Position numbers and translations under genes: made by a program. A DNA stretch of 64,000 nucleotides from Ectocarpus siliculosus (Eukaryota; Sar; Phaeophyceae; Ectocarpales; Ectocarpaceae), in assembly GCA_000310025.1 (NCBI GenBank), contig FN649758.1, forward strand, positions 3,000,085 to 3,064,084, in the 5' to 3' direction. The notes beneath the pieces are model-generated. The model was given only the letters and a program-made list of their open reading frames with translations. It did no database searches and was not told the DNA's origin. Shown piece by piece: positions 23,201-52,100 of the stretch; positions within the stretch are counted from its first letter, which is position 1; each line of letters starts with the position of its first letter.

Positions 23201-24615
23201 AACCTTGTTGGTACCATATGGACGTGTTGTTCCGTTGTAGACCTTTCTTACGGAGGTTTTTATACAAGGTGATGCCCTTCGACTCTCCCCCCATGTCGCC
23301 GTGGATCGGTTGCGAAGAGGAGCTTCACACCCAACGCTTGCACCGACACCAACCCCGCCGCAAGGCGAGAATTCGACGTACCTGCCACAATCTAGCCCCG
23401 CCCGCGCGCTCGCTCGCCCGGTGCTGGTGCAGCAAACAGCGTGGCCTGTTCAGGAGGGTACGCAAATGCGACGGCCCTCCGTCTCTGCAGTCCGCCGTTC
23501 CCCGATGGTCAATTCTGTAAAGGCATGTTGAACTAGTTGGAGTGCTCCTTGACCTCCCCCCACTCGGCCGTACGCCACCCCCGTGCACGCCCGCAAACGC
23601 CCGCTTAGGAATTGGAAACCTTGCTGTGGGCCGTCTGCCGTCTGGAGCACCGAGCGGACGACCTGGTGGCCGACATGGCGGCGGAGGTACGCGCAACCAA
23701 CCACTTGTTTTTTGTGTTCTGAAAAGTTTTCTCGCGCAATGAGAGTTGATCGGTGCAACCAAGAAGAGGCGTTTTTGAGATATGGGCTGCACCATTTCAC
23801 TGGGCTTCTTGGTAGAAAGTGTTTCGTTTGTTTGTTTCACCTTTCCTTCTGTTTTTGGGTCTGTAAGGCTACAAATATTTTCCGCTGATACGATGAGTTG
23901 TTGATGAAAGTGCCCAAAGGGCCTTTCACTCCTGCTGCCTGTCCCAGGAAAGTGAATTCTCAAGTGTCTTTTGCGCGGGGGACCCTGTTTTGACGCCGTT
24001 CGGGGTTTGTCGTTTTGTGTCGTTTATTGTTGGAGTCGATGTCTTCCCGATCGGTGTCCGGAGCCCAGTCTTGAAGGAAGTTTTCGTGAGAATGATCTGC
24101 ACCTCCGTACCAAGATCGGTTGCTATGCGAATCTCTTCGTATCACCGCCCGCACGGATGTAGCAGTCAGGTGAATTTTGTCACCATGGAAGGCGTTTCTG
24201 GAATATCCATGGGTATGTAGCTCCTCCTTGACACCCCTTTTTCTGCCCAGCTAAGTTTTGCTCTCTTATTTCACAAAAAAGTTTTGTTTATGTTGCGTCC
24301 CCAATACTGATAATTATGAAATACCCGTGTATCAGAAACAAAGCACACCCAATAATACACTGCATTGTCAGTTCTACACGGCCCTAACCCTTATGAATGA
24401 CCATGTACGTCCGGCAGGGAAAACGGCGCCAGGAGGAACTGCCGAGCCTGCTGAAGCAGTCGGGGCCCTCGGCAGCGCGCGACGCGGCCTTTCACCTAGG
24501 GGCATTTCGACACCTTCTCGCCAAGTACAGGGGGGTAGACTTCGACGGCCGGAGGGCGAGGGGGAGGTATCGCCGGGGCAAGAGCATGATTTCTCGCATG
24601 TTTCGAGAGAGATGA
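14215..24615 (+). CDS. Octotricopeptide-like repeat protein, predicted organellar RNA-binding factor (14 exons)
   Basis: Exons: 14215-14759, 15287-16064, 16659-17161, 17718-17874, 18379-18580, 19302-19690, 19979-20137, 20435-20701, 21310-21399, 21802-21900, 22156-22329, 22781-22975, 23609-23686, 24418-24615. All phases join, giving about 1,277 codons and a TGA. The start at 14215 was chosen because it opens a clear signal peptide (MKRLVAIALLIASISEACSG). A long low-complexity stretch with poly-Ala and poly-Gly follows. From exon 3 on, a helical motif recurs: VVWGLSILGH, LANLSWAFAVQH, ILAWAYGMLG, LSNLAWGLAKAG, LSRLCWALGAW, VLWAFATLVGK, LAWAYAKMGHP, ALWALGALGY, TAWALGRLGLGG, LLWAVCRLEHRAD. This resembles OPR/RAP-type algal proteins that act on chloroplast or mitochondrial transcripts. 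The function and plastid location are inferred. The ends of exons 6 and 8 are the least certain. Several introns appear to be GC-AG. Confidence 0.78.
19176..19275 (+). mobile_element. Short retroelement-tail repeat (sibling subfamily)
   Basis: The order GCCTGGGCCGG, AAAACCCGG, GAGGTCGATGGTCTGCCGAC, TTGCATGAGTGCAC parallels copies at 38303 (plus), 41421 and 56080 (minus). The last half is the same tail as in the longer retroelement fragments. It ends about 26 bases before the 3' splice site at 19301 of the OPR-like gene. Confidence 0.65.
22034..22110. repeat. Palindromic short element related to 33100-33175
   Basis: It contains CATTCGGATACAAGCCCGAATG, split here as CATTCGG and CCGAATG around a short loop, followed by ATGGTCCCTACATTTCC and AACCGGAGTGGGATT. 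The same order appears at 33108-33175. It lies in an intron of the OPR-like gene. Confidence 0.5.
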
Positions 24616-26243
24616 ATAAGTTCACCATTTCGAGAGAAAGATGAAGTAGTTGTGCTTGGTGGACTATGGATGTAGTGTTGTCGAGTGTTGGTTGTTGTGG
24701 TGGGCTGGTGACAAGAAGGCGTGCCGCGATGCCTGTTGACTGTGACGTTTTCAAGTTGTGGGAGCATACGCTGTTGGGGTTTTCGGGATTGATTTGGTCG
24801 CCGACCGCATGTCGCGAACAAGAACGAAACTGTGGATGTTCAATATCACTACTTCCGTTTTACACTGTTGTACGTGCTCCTTTGCCGTGCTTGTTCGGAG
24901 ATGCCGGTAGCTCTCCCCGTGGGGCAGTTGGTTCTGCTCGTTCCCTGTTACTGTCAGCTCTCGCAGTCACACATATGTGATGCGGGTCGGCCGCAGACCC
25001 CGTCTCCGGACGGAAACATGTCATCAACATCCGAATGTCTTGTGCGACTGCTGTCGTATTTCACACTCTCTCGTTGCTGGTATGGTGTCTTACCATCGTT
25101 AAGCCACGCCACAGAGTAGACAGAATTCGTTAGGAACCTTGGGGGGTCGGCAAACACCCCCGACAGGGATGTGGGCACGGTGAGGCCGTTGCGTTGTTGG
25201 CAGCCCCGTTGCTGGTCACTCACTTACCCTCGCGCCAATATGTGGATATTCTGCACGCCACAAGGGGAGAAGGCGAGGAGGTGTGAAATCCGATGTTGTC
25301 TTGGTGTTACTCGCTTGAAGAGTTTTGGACGTGGGGCGGCGTTAGTCTAACGCGTGCAGTCTTAGTCTTGCCAGCACGTTTTGCGAACAAACCTGGAAGG
25401 AGTTTTAAGAATATCCGGTGTATGAACTGATCTGTAACGATACATTTTGCAGAAATCTTCACCTACAACTGCTTCTTGAGGAGGGTGGTTGCGTTGCCTA
25501 GAGAGTGGTAGCGTAGTTGTTGGTACATAGATAGATGCGTTTCGGCGACAAGAAGCCGGGGGAGGAACCTGTGTCACGCTCTTGAAATAAACGCGTGTTC
25601 CAAAACGAGTTTTTCTCGCCCATTGTGTGCGTGTGGAACCTGGATTTTCATCATGCCATGATACTACCGCTCGAAAGGCGAGGTGTCCAGCTGCGCAGAA
25701 GGTTTAGCTGAGGAAGGAGAGGAGTAAGTAAAAGCTGTATCAACCCGCTCTGAGTTCGGAGTCAAGACGAAATTATCTATGCCTGAGGGAAGGAAAATTA
25801 GTCACTACATTTACATTCCCCATCCCCACGGTTACCTCGAATGCGGCCAAACCTGTCGATTACAGTGTGCTCAGCGCGCTACGAGTGTGGCTTGCTCTCA
25901 ATTTGCACCGGTTCATACATGTAAACGAAGTTTCACGCCTATTCGGAGAATATCCATGAAGACCCCTGTGCGAAACGTTATAGTCTAGTCCCGAGCGAAT
26001 TGCGGCACTACATGTTGAACGACGGGGAGAAGCCAATAAGCCCTGAATTTTAGAGGAGCTTTAAAGGTGGGTTTTCATCTCTGATATCAACTACCTAACT
26101 GTTATGGGTAGATGAACGAGACCAAGCGGACAACCGGTCTTGTCCTTTGAAAGCACGGCCATGCGTCCGTATACTCTTTGAAAAATCCCGTGGTGGTATC
26201 GGCAGTGCCCACCTACGGCAAGATCTCGCCACCAATCTATGTG

Positions 26244-26480
26244 TGTAGGATTTCATGTGGCGACGGCGGCCGAGCCCAGGTTTTGGCAATATTTGTCGGT
26301 GTTTCCTCAACCAACCATGGTGCATGAACCTCTCTGGCCATAATATATCCAATCAAACTGTTTGTAGGATCTCATGTGAAGACGGCGGCTGAGGCCATTT
26401 TTATTGTGCAAAATGTTCGTGTATCTTCAAGCTTGGATGGCCCTCCCTGGCCAAAAACTGTTCAATCAAATTGCGCGAGA
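26244..26480. repeat. Diverged tandem duplication, period about 119 bp
   Basis: TGTAGGATTTCATGTG at 26244 recurs as TGTAGGATCTCATGTG at 26363. Both are followed by GACGGCGGC, a TTCGTGT/TGTCGGTGT block, CTGGCCA and a final CAATCAAA. Intergenic. Confidence 0.7.
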
Positions 26481-28592
26481 ACGTGCGGCACAGACACTTC
26501 TCCTTCCAGTAGTGGCGAGTTCCTCAGGATTCAAGTATCGGTTCACGTGAATTTGTGGTTTGTGTTGTACATTGTTACCTGCGAGGCAAGTACATCGAAT
26601 GTGAGATGGAGCAAGGAAAGTGCAGCTGTTTGCTTATCTGTGCATAGCACGTCCTCTCCCGTCGTCTTCACAACGTATACCCTCGTAATGCTTGGTTTTG
26701 CCGTTCTTTCTATATATCCATGCACAGGAAGTTTGGATGCGGAATGGTTATTGCTGGCACAACATATGCCGCCCTACCGTGTAGAACTCGTCACGGGTCA
26801 ACCAACGATATTTTTTGCCGCCACATGCACGAACTGCATAGACTATCGATGGCGTGTAGATTCTTCGGGCGGGGGGTTACATTCAGTTCGTATTGCTGTA
26901 GTTAGGGTCGAGGGGGGTTTCGAGCGGAGCCAACTCTCCAGAGAAAAGTTTTCCTCACGATGCGTACGTAGTGGTCTAGGCCGTGATGCGGGTCCATTCC
27001 CGATATGGTTATCCCGGGCTGTGGAGACCTGACCGCCTACTCTAAGTACAGTAGTTGCTGTTGTTCCAGTCTATGTGTAGGGCCAGCAGAGCCAACCTGC
27101 TGGTGAGATGAGAAAATTATGCTTTGCTGCCATTTCGCATTCGCAACGCTACAGCAGTACAAGGAAATAATACTCCGACATAAGGGGGGGGGGGGGGGGT
27201 GCTCACCCTAACCCTAAACGCACAACACGAAATGTATTTCGCGACCTCCACACGATCTCTCTGCTATAACATCCGATTGTTCTCACCGCGCAAGAGCACG
27301 CCGGACACCAAAACGACAACATACGACATCTAGTCTACGTACTGCTGTAGTATGCAGGGCAAAAAGCGACGACACGCCGTATCGAAATAGCAGGAACACT
27401 GGACACCTCTCACGCACCTCACCGGTGTATTCGTTCAGGTACTTATGACACAGGAAACACCGCAACTCCAACGATGTAACGGCAGCACGCCACGTTCAGG
27501 AAGCTGGCAACGCTGCAACGGCCCGCGGACAGTGTCGTTTCGCGGAACTGTCATATGCGGCGTCATCGCCTACCAATCACGTACGAGTCGTGGGAGTTGT
27601 GGGAAGGGATGTCAGCAGTACTTTTTCTCTGAATACAGGGGTCCGGGGATGAAAGCAAGACGCGCGAAGAGGGAAGTTGAGGGAAGGCGAGAGGGGTGAA
27701 GAGTTTCTCTCGCCACGCACAAGGGGAACAACACGTCTCGAACAATCGCCGGGAGCTGGTGCTTCCGATCATCACTACCGCGTTATTCCTTTGCCGTGAA
27801 CTCGGACGAATTTGAGAAGGTGAGAACTGCGCACGGTCTCGCTCGAGCAGCCAGGAATCGCTGACACACACTGGCTGATTTGGTGTAGGTTTACCCTGAT
27901 GGTTCGTTCGCGCAACTACTACTACAGCACTAGAGCGGGCGTCTCTACTTCAGAAATCGGAGAAAGTCGTAGAAGCAGTGAGGACCTTGCTCCGACCTCC
28001 CTACGTTCCCCTTCGCCGCTGTTGGTGCTTGTCTGGAGTCAGTTGTGTTCGCCCAGCGTGGTTCCCTCTTGTTGCTCACCATGTTCAAGACCGTGGGCCG
28101 TTTGTCCTTTGCCTCGCGCGGACGTACCAGCCTCGTCAGATACGGAGAGTAGAGCTGCGGACTTTGTGTGTTGAACAACCTCCGCGTCAGCGTTGTGGGC
28201 CAGGCAATAGACGGGTGTCAATCAATCGCCACGTGCGTGCACCAGACACAAACATGTTGTGGCCTGGTCGTTGTGTTGTCTCTGCGTTGCACGTGGAGAG
28301 CACTCCCTCACGGGTGCGTCGTCCCTGTTCAACTGCCGTACATACACACCTGCACCTCTCCGAAAGACAGCATGCAATGTGCAGTTCGTTGTTATCATGT
28401 CGCAGAGTCTAGCCTTCTTCGTAGCCTTCTTGCAATACATAATCATAAAGCCTGCCGCGTTTGCATTCGACCACAGCAGTCTGAGCATCATCCTTGGAGC
28501 CCTTTCTCTCGGCGTCGGTGCCATGGCTGAGCACGTGACACACATTTCACCATCGCCGCACCAAACTTTCCCACAAAGATTGTTGAGTCACA

Positions 28593-28760
28593 GCTGATTG
28601 TACCCGAGTTGGGACCTCTCATGATCGACTTTCTGTTGTTGGGTGATGCTGCGGGTGATATACAAGACAGCGGGCGGTTGATTGTTGCGCCTGAGTTGGG
28701 TCCTCTCATGATGGAACAACTGCTGCCGGGTGTTTGTGCGGGCAAATATGCATACAATAC
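28593..28760. repeat. Diverged tandem duplication, period about 84 bp
   Basis: CCGAGTTGGGACCTCTCATG near 28603 is repeated as CTGAGTTGGGTCCTCTCATG near 28690, each followed by CTGYTGYYGGGTG. It lies upstream of the m-AAA protease start. Confidence 0.7.
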
Positions 28761-29162
28761 AAACGGCGGTATAGCTCCGTGATAACTTCGAGCGCCATTC
28801 TGCAACACGGCACGGCGGCAGTGTTTCAGCAAGCGCCTCTTGCTCAAGGGCTTCGCGGGCACCTACTACACCGTTCGTGTGCCCCCGCTCGGTAGAAAAA
28901 ATTCCCGGCGGTGCCTGCTACAGCAAAATCCCTGCGGCGTATGTATAACCCTTCGCTGACACTTGAAAACCCAACCGCTGCTCTTCTTCTACGACCTGCT
29001 ACAACTATTAATGCTTGTGTGCGCGTTCCTGCTACGGCGTTCACACCCCCTTACCCCCCGCGTTTCCCCAAAACTGAATCAGCAGCAGCAGCAGCAGCAG
29101 CGGCCAGAGCGAGAAAAAACAACACCCCTTCACGGCAAAGAGGGCCGAGAGGATACAACACA

Positions 29163-47052
<17,890 letters not shown>

Positions 47053-49110
47053 TTTTGATTAGGGGAGGCGGCGTGCCGCCAGAGGGAGAGCCGTGATTTT
47101 TGCCTAGAGATTTATGTTGCTCGGTGCAAGTCGGGTCGGCGTTTTGGTTTGGTGTTAGTTCGATTGACCGCTGCGGCACTCGTTTCCTGCTGCATCATAG
47201 CGCAGGTTTTGCGGAGAGATGGTGCGGGTTCCAAGTATGACCTCCATCGTCCAGCGTGGTTGAGCTTTGCAGGGTTAGCGCGTGGTTTCGTTTCTCATAG
47301 TATTTAGTTGCCCGGCCCTCCGTGATGCACAGCTACTCCTTCCCGGCACGATATGGCTACCTGTCGGACTTCCTTGGGATTTCCAACGACGTGTATAAGG
47401 GAGGCGTTTTTGAGAAGCATTTGTGTTGTTCGGGTCGGGTGGGTCGCACAACTACACACGGTTGGAGAAGAATAAGAACAACACACAGCAAGATGAACAA
47501 TACCCAGCTGTTGCTGCCGTATTTATGGGAAACCGGGGAACATGACTCCCTCTGATGTTGTCGCCCCGCTCTTTCGTTTACTGACAAGAGCCACACAGGA
47601 AGACGCATCGCGGCATCTACTGCTCTGGTTAACGTGTGTCGGGTTGCGAACCGGTCCTCGAGTTCGAGTTGACTCCGACGAGCATCCGATTTAGCCGGGA
47701 AGGGACCCCACTTGGAAGCAAGGCCCGAACGCATCGCCACACCACTTCTAGTTTCGTTCCACCCCGCCCGGTATAGCATTTTTCTCTCCATTTCTGTGCG
47801 CTTGTGCTTGCAGCACTACTGTATTTTCGCAGCACTGCTGCGCTCTGCGAGAGGTATGCATGCCCACACAAGGACCATCGCTCTGCTGCACCGAGGGGCT
47901 CGAGCTTGGAAATCTGTCCTCGCGGTGTGTATCAGTCTTCTGGATTGCGAGGACCCCCTAAAGGAACTAGAGGGCGGTGTTGGGGTGAAACGCGGTGGAA
48001 GAGGTTGGTGGTCTTGGTGGCGACTGATCCGCGTTGGTAGTAGCTAGATGGTAGCATCCGTGCTCCGTGTGGACGCTCTCATCACGATGTCGTTTGTCTT
48101 TTTCCCTTGGCAAAGTTTTGTTTTTTCATGTTCGGTATGATCATCGGTGGGTACTTTGTGGTTGGCGACGCAAGTGAGTCGAAAGAAACGAACACGGTAG
48201 CAACAGGGAAATAACTCGACATCGGGATCCTGAGATAAAAACGTCCCCACAAAGTTGCCATGCAGGCCTTGGCAGAACCAGCGGATGGGTATCAAGCTTA
48301 GGCCGTTCGCAAAGAGGGCACGTGGCTCACGCGGAAAGTCAGCGCAAGAACAGATGTTGCCCGATTGCAAAGGATGGGTTCTCCAGTCCGCTCTAAGGCC
48401 CGGTGGTGCCGGCTACCGCACGCGATAACCGTCCGGGCGAATCCCTGCCAATGTCACACGTCGCAAGACAAGTGTCTCCGCAACAACAACAGTCTCCACG
48501 AAAAGAAAGACGCCGTTGCCGCATGCTGGTCGTGCTGCCGACGCGGTCACATCCACCCCCCTCCCCCCCTCATGGAAATATGACTGATGCAACGCAACGG
48601 TATCCCAACACGGGACCTATACACAAGAGTTTGTTGCCTTCTGCTGCGCCGCCCTTGACTCCCCTCGTCCCTCCACCACCGGCTCCTGTCGAAAGCCAAG
48701 CGACTCCGGTACACTCAAAATTGCACAACAATACCACAGGCGGTGTTTTTGGGCGTCCTCTAAGCATCATGGGCACATGAGGAAAAGAGAGAAAACATCA
48801 AAATTCAAATTTCCCTCAAACTCGCACTACATGCGGCAAAACACACGCACGGCAGTGTAATCTCAAAAGGCGCAGAGGAAGCACTGCGTCACGCAGACAT
48901 CGTTCAACGACAACCAGCAGCGGTGTACTCCAACAGGACACGACACTCCTAGAAGAGCGAGAACGGATTCACATCCGATAACACACTTCGTTGCTGTTGG
49001 CTTTCCGCGAACAAACGGGTGTCGTCTTCGGTTCTGCAAAGGCCAATCTACAAAAAATATCCGCGTCCTCCTTTACCCTAGACACCGGGTACGACGGTCC
49101 ACGCGCCGGG
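47053..49110. other. Convergent intergenic region
   Basis: It separates the 3' ends of the m-AAA gene (plus) and the plastid protein gene (minus), so it contains both 3' untranslated regions. I see no further gene, and open frames here lack recognisable motifs. Confidence 0.55.
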
Positions 49111-52100
49111 TTAGTTGCCGCCGGAGATGATCGCCGAGAGGATCTGCTCCCGCGAAATGCCGGTGCCCATCTCGACCTGTCAGCGCGGTGATTATCGGAT
49201 TAACATGATGTAACATACGTACGGGGTGGGGCAGGTTGTCGTTTTCAACACGGAGAAAAAATATACAGGGGTTCCAACCGAGGCGCAAGGTACCCTCTTA
49301 CTACGTCGAATCTGTCGCGAACTGAACAAATGAAAAAAGTGGTTTCTGCCGTAGTTTTCAGGGCAAGAATTCCAAAGCACGTGGAATAAAACGAGAAGAA
49401 TGAGCCAGTTTCGTGTGTGATGGCGCGCCTCGTTGGCGCAGGCGAGGAAAAGCGATGCCAGGAGGATTGTCCTGCCCGGCGCTGAACATCAGACACCGCG
49501 GCGCCGCCGCTACTGCTGCTCAAGGGCTAGCCACGACCGAGCCATATCCACTGCAAAACCACGCCGCTCCGTGTGTGCCATGTGACCAGTGACCAGCACT
49601 CTCACCACGAAAGCGGTGTGGACGAGCTCCTCGCACCAAGGACGACAAGCCACAACACTGCCCGCGATACTCGCAGCGTTGACAGGATGGAGGCAATGAT
49701 ACTTGCGCTACACGCGTAAGGTAGCAAGGGCAGAGCAGCTGCAGAAATACTAATTGCTTCATGCATCACTTACCAAGGGAATGGCAAGGCAGAAGGCCAG
49801 GCCGAAGAGGAGGACGGGTCCAAGAGGCCTGCAACAAAAAAGACAAAATGCATTTCACGAATGGAGGGGGGCTGCAGTTGATCAACATTGAAGCCAGAAT
49901 AAACGACTGATCGCCGTGATGAAAGAGCTTCGAGCCCGTAATTTAGTGGAAAACAAGAAAAAATGAAAAATTGACCCCAGGGGGGCAACGAGATGGGAGA
50001 CAAGGCGGGACGAGGCAGAGGCTTTGGTGCGTTTACGTGGCACTCCCTGGTTCAAGACTCACTACACACCAGCGTGGGAACTCCAAAACAAAGATTGTTT
50101 TGGTCTACACAACAGCACCAACGATCCATTCGAGTTTTATTGTTGTCTTCATTTCAAATCAGCCCTCACAGCACTTGCTTGCCAGTTTACGACAACTCGT
50201 GGTCACACAGAAGGGTTTCCCTCTGCCCACCCCTCCTGCGGTACTTTGCCTTCGATTACTAATGCGAGAAGAGTGCAGCACTCTCTTCCCTCTGTATACA
50301 CACGAACTTCCGCCCAGGCCAGGAACGGAAGCGAGAGAAACACTCACTTTGCAAGAAAAGCTCGCTCACGCCGGGATTCGAACCCCTTACCCTGAACACT
50401 AGAAGGTTTTCAAAGATACAAACTAGACTACCGGGGCGACCACATAAGATCGGAAAAAACTAAGCGGTGAGGCTAGACAAGAACGAAGCGTCACCCTCCC
50501 TATCACCAGTCTGACTTGCCTACCCGCAAGCAAGCGCGAAGTCACACAGGAACAAAACTAAGAAAAGACGAGGCGACCACATCTAGGACTTGCCTAGTGG
50601 CCGCGATGACGTAGCTCATCTGCATCGTGTCCGACTTCGCGTTAGCCGCGCCGCCGAAACCGGTCGGCCGCACCTGCAGTAAACAAACCAAGCACACAAC
50701 CGGCAGAATAAGCAAGAGTCGCAATCTGATTGGTGGAAACTCACCGTGAAAAGAGGGAATCGTCTGCAATAAACAGCCAAGCACGACGCAGAGAAAGTAG
50801 AGTCGCAATCTGAATCATTGCAGACACATCACTGTGATTAGAGGGAGGAATTGTCTCGACAAACGTGTGGGCAGACTGTACCCCTATGAAGGGGGATCTC
50901 CACATTTTCTCAACAACATGCGGCCATTTTTTCTAATCTCCACAGTCCGCAAGCAGGCAGGATTCCCCCTTCCATCGATGATTCTGTTGCCACCCCTCTT
51001 CCCGCCCCCCCGGCAGGACCCACATCGAAGGGGCCCCGCTGATTCTCGAGAGGTTCCGCTCGTTGTTGAGTACGTCAGCCGGCTACATAGTTCAGGCTTG
51101 AAGACGAACAAAAGCGCCAAAGATGACATCACCAGACGCCGTTGAACAATCGCCAGGAAACCAGGACAAGAACCCCTGAGTAAGCACGAGCCATGCCAGT
51201 TGCTAGCCAGTCGTCGCCAGGGACATTCGAACTCCCCATGAATCCACAATCGAAGCCTTTATGCGTTGTGATGAAGCCAACAAATAAACACCGAACGACT
51301 CAGTATTGGCTTTGAAAAAAACTCTCGAATACTGCTGTAGACTGCACGCACATCATCAAGCAAAAAACACATTCGAAAAACCGCCCGTTTTCTGTTTTAC
51401 GTATTTCCCGTATAGTGGCGGTAACTTCGACCGAAGGGGATTAGACTACAGGACTACAGTCATTGGCCGAGGAGGCGGCATACATTACACTCACCGCAAG
51501 GAGGTTGGGGTTGCGAGTCACCATCCTGTTACCCGAGTAAGAGATACCGGGTGCGCCATCCACGGCGTGTACGGGGGATGGGCACGGGGACGGGGGGGCA
51601 GCGAACAGAGGTGAACAGCGCGTCGAAAGAGGAAACACAGGACAAAATCGAGGAGTTTGATCGTGAAATAAATCCGCTGAAATGGACCACCATGAGACTA
51701 CCATACAAAAAGCAGTACAAAAAGCAGCCCAACCACATTCAACCCCCACCACCAGTCAAGTTCAGCAATCACCACGTACGATTATCATACATCAGCAGTA
51801 GTCCCAAGGCTGCCGACACCTTTGACAGAACATACCGTAGGTTGCAAAGGATACCACACACACCCTGGGCCATGGGCCAATTTTCAAAGCTAGATTACCC
51901 TCAGGCACAAAATAGCAACGGTGTCGAAAAATGTCGGCGTTGGAACCGTCTCGACTCAAAACTCGCCGAAAACGTATCATTTTGATCTTGGCATCCTCTT
52001 CGTCGTGGAGAAATCGAGCTTTGAAGCTTGGTCTAGGGTGGGGATATGGTATCTTACGTCATGCGACATGCGGCACACACACCCTTTCGTCTCTTCCTCC

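Larger units (their letters stand above)
24616..29162. other. Intergenic region between the OPR-like and m-AAA genes
   Basis: About 4.5 kb with no supported gene. An AAATAAA at about 25585 is a possible polyadenylation signal but lies almost 1 kb past the stop. It holds two diverged tandem duplications (26244-26480, 28593-28760) and a poly-G run beside CCCTAACCCTAA at about 27185-27215. A CAG microsatellite at 29083-29101 sits just before the m-AAA start. A 218-codon open frame at 26376-27032 has no recognisable domain and begins inside the duplication. Confidence 0.55.

Noticed and set aside
26376-27032. 218-codon plus-strand open frame
   Set aside because: No recognisable domain, start lies inside a duplicated block, and no splice partners; kept only as an observation.
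50372-50450. Functional tRNA gene
   Set aside because: Internal promoter boxes are good but the acceptor and T stems do not pair, so only a tRNA-like call is made.
50975-51070. Possible extra exon of the plastid gene on minus
   Set aside because: The 51495 to 50673 junction is in phase and gives the continuous NPNLLAVRPTGFGGA; the extra piece would interrupt it.
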